Shown here: positions 55,965-64,000 of the stretch, in pieces
How the letters are laid out: the number at the start of each line of letters is the position of its first letter
How positions within the stretch are numbered: the first letter of the stretch is position 1
DNA from: Pseudomonas sp. CFBP 13711
GTDB taxonomy: Bacteria > Pseudomonadota > Gammaproteobacteria > Pseudomonadales > Pseudomonadaceae
DNA length: 64,000 nucleotides
Assembly: GCF_014842265.1 (NCBI RefSeq)
Contig: NZ_JACYVI010000005.1
Span: 246,518 to 310,517 of the forward strand
Direction: 5' to 3'
Program-made: the position numbers and the translations under genes
Notes under the pieces: generated by a model
What the model was told of the DNA's origin: nothing
The model's input: the letters and a program-made list of their open reading frames with translations, nothing else
Database searches by the model: none

Positions 55965-56771
55965 TCAGGCGGAATATTCCCGGGCCGCCGTGCAGTATTG
56001 CTCTTGCGCCAGTTTGTTTTTGTCGCTCTTGTCTTTGGCGACGCGTTTGCTCCAATCGCTGCACATGTCTTTGAAGTAGGGTACGGCGGCGCGGCGGCAT
56101 TCACGGTGTTCGACACTTTCGGCCAAGAAGTTCATGCAGACACTGTTGGTTTCAATGTGGTTGTTGGAAATGCGATAGCGGGCTTCGTAGCGGTTGCGGC
56201 CGTCAATTTCGCGGATGAACACGCCCGCTACTTCGTAGCGTCGCGCGGGCTCCGTTTTGGGTTTGGCGGCGGCAGCCTTGTAGTTCGCCATGTAACGATC
56301 TGAAACCATGCCTTGGGGTCGAGTGACTTGGGAGTCGTTGGCCTGAGCTTCACCGAAGCGGCAATTGATGACGTCCCGGTCGATGACATTGCCGTCTTTC
56401 AGGCAGGCGTCGAGCGGCCGTGCCGTGGCGGGCTGGGAAACTTCGACCTTGGGGGCGATATAAACCACTTGTTCGACGTTGCGTACCTGAGCGACGGGCT
56501 CTGGGTCAGGCTCGCTGACCACCTCAGCGATGGGCGGCGCAGGGATGATCGCTGCTGCCGGCTTGGGCGTGCGAAACATCTGCGCGATCAGAATGAGGAT
56601 TGCGATCAGCAGTGCCAGGCAGATCAAAAGGCTGCTCAACGGCCAATTGCTTTTGCCCGATGCAACACTGCTTCGGGTGGGATGAGAACCGAGCACGACG
56701 TCGAACTGACCGGGTGCCAGCCGCTGCATGGTGAGTCCGTCATCCTCGGGCTGGGGTGTGGTGGGTTGCAT
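55965..56771 (-). CDS. Single-pass membrane protein of the accessory island
   Basis: 268 residues. There is a cytoplasmic tail (1-42), one strong transmembrane helix (about 43-66, WPLSSLLICLALLIAILILI), a proline-rich linker with PEPVAQVRNVEQVVYIAPKVE, then a periplasmic domain with several cysteines (DACLKDG, NCRFGE, SVCMNF, RECRRA, DMCSDW, QYCTAA) that could form disulfides. No family is recognised. It lies 130 bases upstream of the hydrolase gene on the same strand. A role in immunity or in housing the effector is possible but unproven. Confidence 0.6.
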   Translation of the reverse strand: MQPTTPQPEDDGLTMQRLAPGQFDVVLGSHPTRSSVASGKSNWPLSSLLICLALLIAILILIAQMFRTPKPAAAIIPAPPIAEVVSEPDPEPVAQVRNVEQVVYIAPKVEVSQPATARPLDACLKDGNVIDRDVINCRFGEAQANDSQVTRPQGMVSDRYMANYKAAAAKPKTEPARRYEVAGVFIREIDGRNRYEARYRISNNHIETNSVCMNFLAESVEHRECRRAAVPYFKDMCSDWSKRVAKDKSDKNKLAQEQYCTAAREYSA

Positions 56772-57012
56772 TGCCTCTCCTTGGCGAATCTTCTGACGTA
56801 GACGGGATTACCGCCGAACGGGCTGTCTGATGTGCAGCGATGGGTTGCGTCGCGCGAGATTAATCGTCGGAATGCCGTTTTGCCAGCACCGCGTACGGTA
56901 CTTGTATCCGGGATGTATCCTGTCCGATATTTCTGTAATGGTTTAGGTGTATTGCGCCCGGACCCACCGCGCTATGGTTCACGCCCTTGCGACGGTCAAA
57001 GGAGTGGCACAC

Positions 57013-58944
57013 ATGCATCAAACCCTTGAGCAGGTTTTCGGTTATCGGCAGTTTCGCGCCGGACAAGAGGCCGCCATCAGTGCGGTGTTGGCAGGACGCT
57101 CCGCTGCGGCGATATTTCCCACAGGTTCCGGTAAATCCCTCTGCTATCAGCTGCCTGCGTTGCTGCTGCCGCATCTGACATTGGTGGTGTCACCGCTGCT
57201 GGCGCTGATCCAGGACCAGTTGGCTTTCCTTCAGCGGCACGGCATTGCGGCAGCGAGCATCGACTCCGCGCAAAGCCGCGATGACGTCGCCGAGGTCATG
57301 GCCAGGGCCCGCTCCGGTGAGTTGAAAATCCTGATGATTTCCGTCGAGCGCCTGAAGAACGAGCGCTTCCGACACTTCATCACACAGGTGCCGATCTCCC
57401 TTCTGGTCGTGGACGAAGCGCACTGCATTTCCGAGTGGGGCCACAACTTCCGGCCCGATTACCTGAAACTCCCTGACTACCAGCGCGAGTTCAACATCCC
57501 CCAGGCGCTGCTCCTGACAGCGACCGCGACGCCCCAAGTCATCAATGACATGCAAAGCAAGTTCGGCATCGCGCCGGACGATGTGGTGACGACCGGCTTC
57601 TACCGACCCAACCTCACGCTGCGGGTTGAACCGGTTGCGGGCCGGGACAAGCGCCGGCGTCTGGTGGAGTGGCTCGGCGAAAGGGCCGGGCGGCCGAGCA
57701 TTGTCTACGTCACGCTGCAAAAGACTGCCGAGTTCGTGGCAGCTCATCTGTCGCAGAACGGCATCCCGGCGTACGCCTACCATGCCGGTCTGCCCCACGA
57801 TAAGCGCGAGTCGATCCAGCGCCAGTTCATGGACGGGCGCCTGAACTGCATCGTTGCCACGATCGCGTTCGGGATGGGCATCGACAAGAGTGACATCCGC
57901 AACGTCGTGCATTTTGATCTGCCCAAATCCATCGAGAACTACAGCCAGGAAATCGGCCGTGCCGGGCGCGACGGGGCGACGTCGGAGTGTCTGGTCTTGG
58001 CCAATCGCGACAGCCTGAACGTGCTGGAGAACTTCGTGTACGGCGACACGCCGGAGCAGGAGGGCATCCGGCGGGTGCTGGAAGATCTGCAAGGCGCGCG
58101 CAACGACAGTCAGTGGGAGTTTCTGCTGGCGCCGTTGTCGGACCTCAGCAACATCCGCCAACTGCCCCTCAAAACGCTGCTGGTGCAGCTGGAATTGCGC
58201 GGGATCATTGCGCCGCGTTATTCGTATTTCGCGGAGTATCGCTTCAAGTACCTGATCGAGCCGCAGGTGCTGGTGCAACGCTTTCAGGGCGAACGACGCC
58301 AATTCGTGCAGGCGCTGACCGAGACGTCAAGCCGGGCGCGCACCTGGGCAACCGTGAATTTCGACGCGATGTATCAGCAGTATCAGGCCGAGCGCGGGCG
58401 AGTGGTGACGGCGCTGGATTTCTTTCAGGAAAAGGGCTGGATCGAACTCGAAAGCAAGCAGATGACGGAGGTCTACAGCCTGATCGCCGCCGACTTCGAC
58501 GCGCAGGCGCTGAGCGAGGAGTTGCATGACTATTTCGTCGATCACGAAAAGACCGAAGTCGCGCGCATCCACGCGATGCTCGAACTGTTTGCCAGCGAGC
58601 AGTGCCTCAGCCATCGTCTGGCCCGATACTTCGGCGACGACCTTGCGCCCGAGCAGTGCGGCCATTGTTCGGTGTGCGAGGGCCATGTGGCTGTGCTCCC
58701 CGAGCCGCCAGCCCTGACGCCGTTGACCGAGCAGAACTTCGCGGACCTGTGCAGCGAGTTCGTCGGCAAGCACCTTGAGGTCCGAGGGCATGAGCCGGGT
58801 GCGGAGTGCCTGACGCGGTTTCTCTGCGGGATCAGCGTGCCGATGTTTACCCGGCTCAAGGCCCGCAATATCGGCGGCTTTGCGGCGCTGGAGGCGTATC
58901 CGTATGCCGAGGTGCGGAAGTGGATTCAGAACCAGATTCAATAG
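57013..58944 (+). CDS. RecQ-family ATP-dependent DNA helicase
   Basis: 643 residues. The helicase domain has motif 0 (FGYRQFRAGQEAAI), Walker A (FPTGSGKSLCYQLPAL), motif Ia (LTLVVSPLLALIQDQ), the DEAH-box VVDEAHCISEWGHNFRPDY, SAT-like TATATP, and the C-terminal RecA half (YHAGLPHDKRESIQRQFM ... ATIAFGMGIDKSDIRNVVH ... QEIGRAGRDG). A zinc-binding segment with Cys pairs (EQCGHCSVC) and an HRDC-like tail follow. Length exceeds minimal RecQ, and this is probably a second RecQ-like helicase. The ATG at 57013 follows AAAGGAG. Confidence 0.93.
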   Translation: MHQTLEQVFGYRQFRAGQEAAISAVLAGRSAAAIFPTGSGKSLCYQLPALLLPHLTLVVSPLLALIQDQLAFLQRHGIAAASIDSAQSRDDVAEVMARARSGELKILMISVERLKNERFRHFITQVPISLLVVDEAHCISEWGHNFRPDYLKLPDYQREFNIPQALLLTATATPQVINDMQSKFGIAPDDVVTTGFYRPNLTLRVEPVAGRDKRRRLVEWLGERAGRPSIVYVTLQKTAEFVAAHLSQNGIPAYAYHAGLPHDKRESIQRQFMDGRLNCIVATIAFGMGIDKSDIRNVVHFDLPKSIENYSQEIGRAGRDGATSECLVLANRDSLNVLENFVYGDTPEQEGIRRVLEDLQGARNDSQWEFLLAPLSDLSNIRQLPLKTLLVQLELRGIIAPRYSYFAEYRFKYLIEPQVLVQRFQGERRQFVQALTETSSRARTWATVNFDAMYQQYQAERGRVVTALDFFQEKGWIELESKQMTEVYSLIAADFDAQALSEELHDYFVDHEKTEVARIHAMLELFASEQCLSHRLARYFGDDLAPEQCGHCSVCEGHVAVLPEPPALTPLTEQNFADLCSEFVGKHLEVRGHEPGAECLTRFLCGISVPMFTRLKARNIGGFAALEAYPYAEVRKWIQNQIQ

Positions 58945-58998
58945 CCTTTACCGACCTCATAAACGAAGAAGCACAACAGACAAACCGGAGGGAGCCAC

Positions 58999-59427
58999 AT
59001 GAACGACACCCCGCAGCGCGCCGACTACCGCCACTTCCAGCCGATCGTGACGCGCTGGCACGACAATGATGTGTACGGCCATATCAACAACGTCACGTAT
59101 TACAGCTTTTTCGACAGCGCGGTGAATACCTACCTGATCGAGCAGGGCGGGCTGGATATCCACGACGGTGAAGCGGTGGGCTTTGTGGTGAGTTCGTCGT
59201 GCGATTACTTTGCGTCGATTGCCTATCCGGAGTTGATCGAGGTCGGGCTGCGGGTTGGCAAGCTGGGCAACAGCTCGGTGCAATATGAGCTGGCGGTGTT
59301 CAAGGCGGGGGAAGACGAAGCGCGGGCGGCAGGCCGCTTCGTGCATGTGTTCGTGGATCGGGCGTCCAATCAGCCGGTGCCGATCCCGACGGGGTTGCGG
59401 CAGGCGCTTGAGCGATTGGTGGTTTGA
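58999..59427 (+). CDS. 4HBT-type acyl-CoA thioesterase
   Basis: 142 residues. The hotdog fold has the catalytic Asp in [30 protein letters not shown] (residues about 16-45) and a second strand [32 protein letters not shown]. YbgC/FadM-like; the substrate is unknown. GGAGGGAGCCAC precedes the ATG. Same strand as the helicase, 54 bases apart. Confidence 0.9.
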   Translation: MNDTPQRADYRHFQPIVTRWHDNDVYGHINNVTYYSFFDSAVNTYLIEQGGLDIHDGEAVGFVVSSSCDYFASIAYPELIEVGLRVGKLGNSSVQYELAVFKAGEDEARAAGRFVHVFVDRASNQPVPIPTGLRQALERLVV

Positions 59428-59497
59428 AAATGAAACCGGCCGCGTCAAGGGCGGCCGGTGTTCATCGGGTCAGGTGCGCGAGTCGGACTCGACGGCG

Positions 59498-59959
59498 TTA
59501 GTCACGATGATGCTTGCGATGACCGTACGCGTGGCCGCGACCGTGTTTGTAGTCGCGGCGATCGCCACGGTAGCCACGGCCTCGGTCGTCATCACGGCGG
59601 CTTTCGTCGCCCATGTAGTTGCCGAGTGCGCCGCCCGCGCCGCCGCCCGCCGCTGCGCCGATCAGACTGCCCGTGCTGCCGCCGACACTGCGGCCAATCA
59701 CGTTGCCGCCCGCGGCACCCAGGCCGCCGCCGATTGCGGCTTCGGTACGGTTCCGGCGGTTGGCGCCCACTGCGCCACCGGCCGCGCCGCCAAGGCCGGC
59801 ACCGATTGCCGAACCTGTGCTGCCGCCGACCTGCTGGCCAACGACGGAGCCGAGTACCCCACCCAATGCGCCGCCCACGCCGGCCGTCACGTTATCGCCT
59901 GCTGAGGCAAAACCGCTGACCAGTGAGAACGACAACAACAGAATCGAGGAATACTTCAT
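59498..59959 (-). CDS. Glycine-zipper outer-envelope protein
   Basis: 153 residues. A signal peptide (1-20) is followed by about 95 residues of repeated glycine-zipper segments (GGALGGVLGSVVGQQVGG, GAIGAGLGG, GNVIGRSVGG...) that would pack as helical hairpins in membrane. A basic, histidine-rich tail (RRDYKHGRGHAYGHRKHHRD) may bind metal or anionic surface. Similar proteins occur in stress-induced outer-membrane sets. The GC-rich repeats create a long meaningless open frame on the other strand. Confidence 0.85.
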   Translation of the reverse strand: MKYSSILLLSFSLVSGFASAGDNVTAGVGGALGGVLGSVVGQQVGGSTGSAIGAGLGGAAGGAVGANRRNRTEAAIGGGLGAAGGNVIGRSVGGSTGSLIGAAAGGGAGGALGNYMGDESRRDDDRGRGYRGDRRDYKHGRGHAYGHRKHHRD

Positions 59960-60049
59960 GTAGGAATGCTCGTAGGGATGACGCCGCGATCCTGCAAGTA
60001 TGAAGAAAATGTCACAATCGAATTCCGACGAGTAACACGACCTGTATAC

Positions 60050-60149
60050 AAAACGCTAACTTATTGTTTTGGCTTGGGAACCTAAGTCAGGTTGATGAGT
60101 CATACGCTACTGGACAAAGGCCCGAATCTCGCGATTCGGGCCTTTTTTT
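60050..60149 (+). ncRNA. Candidate small RNA ending in an orphan terminator
   Basis: No plus-strand gene ends nearby, yet AAAGGCCCGAATC-TCGC-GATTCGGGCCTTT followed by a T-run (60116-60149) is an excellent plus-strand terminator. Upstream is a small perfect hairpin AACCT-AAGTC-AGGTT (60079-60093). A possible -10 lies at TATACA (about 60048). The start is not mapped and the boundaries are guesses. Confidence 0.35.
60116..60149 (+). terminator. Strong orphan intrinsic terminator
   Basis: 13-bp perfect GC-rich stem with a 4-base loop and seven T residues, oriented to end plus-strand transcripts although both flanking genes run on the minus strand. Confidence 0.9.
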
Positions 60150-60220
60150 GTGGCTGCTGCGCAGGTGAGCTTGATCGCGCGTGACCAGTACATCCGGTGA
60201 ACATCCAGCGGCTGAAAGGT

Positions 60221-60308
60221 CCCCTTCGCGAGCAAGGACGTGAGTGAGCGAGCTATCTCGATCAGTGCGATGAACCTGTGGAAGTGAGCTTGCTCACGAA
60301 GGGGCCGG
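60221..60308. repeat. Second interspersed repeat family, copy 2
   Basis: Left arm CCCCTTCGCGAGCAAGGACG and inverted right arm CCTGTGGAAGTGAGCTTGCT, related to the copy near 27.1 kb (identical GTGAGCTTGCTCACGAAG core). The rest of the 60150-60389 gap has no supported feature. Confidence 0.7.
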
Positions 60309-60389
60309 AACACTCAGCCAATTCTCTGGAGACTGAAAGCAGGTCTATGCGGGCCATCTCGCCCACATAGACATGCTTTGCTACGCAGA

Positions 60390-62722
<2,333 letters not shown>

Positions 62723-62726
<4 letters not shown>

Positions 62727-63562
62727 GCTTGATTCTCCAACGCAGGACTGTAAACCCGCGGCGCACTGTGTTTAGGCAGATGAATGAGGTTGAGGTTGTG
62801 GCGGCGAGCCCATTGCAGCGCCAGGCCGGTCGGCGATGACAGGCTGACAAGGGTCTGAATGCCGGCACGTAATACTTTTTGAATCAGTTCGAGACTGCAG
62901 CGGCTAGTGACGATAGCCAGCCCGCCCGTGGTCGGGATGTTCTGGCGAATCAGTGCGCCGATCAGCTTGTCCAAAGCGTTATGTCGGCCGATGTCTTCAC
63001 GACCTAAAAGAATTTCGCCGCGAGCGTCCATGAACATAGCCGCATGGACCGCGCCGCAGTGTTCGCCCAACGGCTGGAATTCGCCCATGCGCGCGCGCAG
63101 GCCTTTCAGCCATTCGGCGGGGGGAAGAGGGGCGCCGGGCAGCACGTTGAGCTCGGGCAAGGCCTGCTCGACGGCTTCAACGCCGCACAGGCCGCAGCCG
63201 CTGGTGCCGGCCATTTGCCGACGCTGGGTTTTCAGGTTCCAGAAGGCGCGGCTGGCGATTTCAACTTCTGCGGTCTGCGCAGAGCCACAACCACCGAGCT
63301 TGATGTCGTAGATCTCGTCCGGTGATTCGATGAGCCCGCTGCCGATGCTGAAGCCGACGATGAAGTCTTCCAGATCGCTGGGCGTGACCAGCATGACCGC
63401 CTGGCTGATGCCGTTGTAGGCGATCGCCAACGCGACTTCCTCGGCCAGCACATTGGGCTCGCTGACGTCGTGTTCGAGGTTCGAATAGCTGTAGGACTGG
63501 CTTGCGGCGGGCGCGGGCAGTTGTTGTGCGGGCGCCGTGATATCCATGTGCTTGGCGTGCAT
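62723..63562 (-). CDS. fdhD: Sulfurtransferase FdhD
   Basis: 279 residues. FdhD moves sulfur from IscS to the molybdenum cofactor of formate dehydrogenases. The active-site motif is TSGCGLCGVEAVEQ (Cys123/Cys126), followed by GAVHAAMFMDARGEILLGREDIGRHNALDKLIG. It is translationally coupled to the oxidoreductase gene downstream, which supports that enzyme as its client. In-frame ATG at 63547 is an alternative start. Confidence 0.93.
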
Positions 63563-63656
63563 TGGGAGTAACCGGCAGAATGATTAGGCTTAAGCCTAGG
63601 CCTCCGGTCGGATTACGTCTAATCGCTAGTACTGATGCACCGATAGATGACGTCGA

Positions 63657-64000
63657 TCAACTTTCTTGCATCATCGTGTGATAGAGCGCCAGACAGGCTT
63701 CAGCCAATGCCGAGCGCGGCGCTGAGCGACGCATGATCAAGCCTAGTCGAGCCAGAGTCTGTGCGTCTTCGATGGGTTGCAAACGCAGATGCTCGGTGAG
63801 GGATTCCAGCCCGCCGTCCAACGGCATGATCGCGCAGCAGAAGCCGCCATGAACCGCTTGCAGCAGCTGATGGACCGCATCGGTCTGAATGATCGGCTGC
63901 GGATGGAGGCCGCGGCTGTGGAAGTTGTGATCGATGGACTGCCGAAAGTGCATGCCGCTGGTGAGCAGGCCCAAGGGCAGTTTGGTCAGGCTTTCCCAGC
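63657..64000 (-). CDS. LysR-family regulator, C-terminal part (cut by window edge)
   Basis: About 114 residues of the substrate-binding domain are visible: LGLLTSGMHFRQSIDHNF, the VHQLLQAVHGGFCCAIMPLDG segment and the last helix around ALAEACLALYHTMMQES. The DNA-binding N-terminus lies beyond the right edge. It runs the same way as fdhD and the oxidoreductase and may regulate them. Confidence 0.75.
   Translation of the reverse strand, partial: WESLTKLPLGLLTSGMHFRQSIDHNFHSRGLHPQPIIQTDAVHQLLQAVHGGFCCAIMPLDGGLESLTEHLRLQPIEDAQTLARLGLIMRRSAPRSALAEACLALYHTMMQES

Noticed and set aside
59255..59905. Long plus-strand frames opposite the glycine-zipper gene
   Set aside because: Produced by GGC/GCC repeats; alanine-rich low-complexity translation with no signal or motif.

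Overview
The window is chromosomal DNA from a Pseudomonas of the fluorescens/syringae type. Base composition is GC-rich, nearly all reading frames have recognisable Pseudomonas products, two families of short interspersed palindromic repeats lie between genes, and gene order (rho - O-acetylase - ubiD; glpT; zapA - 6S RNA - 5-FTHF cyclo-ligase; pepP - ubiH - ubiI; gcvT - gcvH; argE - argA; gshA; tex; ompR-envZ; rimABK; hslR; hslO; pckA) follows, as far as I recall, the conserved Pseudomonas core order. No rRNA, tRNA, prophage, insertion sequence, CRISPR array or integrase was found.

Layout. 1-4.7 kb: end of ppx, a tandem pair of REP-type repeats, and a four-gene polar amino-acid ABC importer divergent from an FCD/GntR regulator. 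4.8-12.1 kb: trxA, rho, a two-domain O-acyltransferase, ubiD with a flavin/Fe-S reductase, and a ChaC-like cyclotransferase. 12.2-12.6 kb: a small toxin-antitoxin pair whose toxin carries an in-frame stop. 12.7-19.7 kb: glpT, a tail-to-tail glycan-modification pair, a TonB-like protein, a quinone reductase, a FliL-like protein, an EVE protein and a 49-residue protein. 19.7-25.8 kb: the cell-division/ubiquinone locus (fau, 6S RNA, zapA, coiled-coil partner, YgfB-family gene, pepP, ubiH, ubiI). 26-35 kb: an iron importer without an ATPase gene, gcvT-gcvH without gcvP, an idonate/gluconate dehydrogenase pair and an orphan GspE-like ATPase. 35.4-53.7 kb: Lrp regulator, CYTH-CHAD protein, argE, argA, gshA, tex, ompR-envZ, rimA-rimB-rimK, heat-shock proteins hslR and hslO, PAP2 phosphatase, pckA. 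53.7-56.8 kb: a lower-GC accessory island with a putative alpha/beta-hydrolase effector flanked by an outer lipoprotein and a single-pass membrane protein. 57-64 kb: RecQ-family helicase, thioesterase, glycine-zipper protein, an orphan terminator, and a YdeP-type molybdopterin oxidoreductase with fdhD and the end of a LysR regulator.

The most unusual signal is in the 149-bp argE-argA gap. A strong ribosome binding site there precedes an 8-codon reading frame in which three codons are the rare arginine codon CGA. The sequence holding that ribosome binding site is complementary over 12 base pairs (one bulge) to the 12 bases directly before the argA start codon. This looks like an arginine-sensing translational leader for the first enzyme of arginine synthesis. 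It is inferred from sequence only.

Other points worth following are the effector island, the stop-interrupted toxin, a possible small RNA ending in an orphan terminator near 60.1 kb, and a perfect 8-bp inverted repeat just before pckA.
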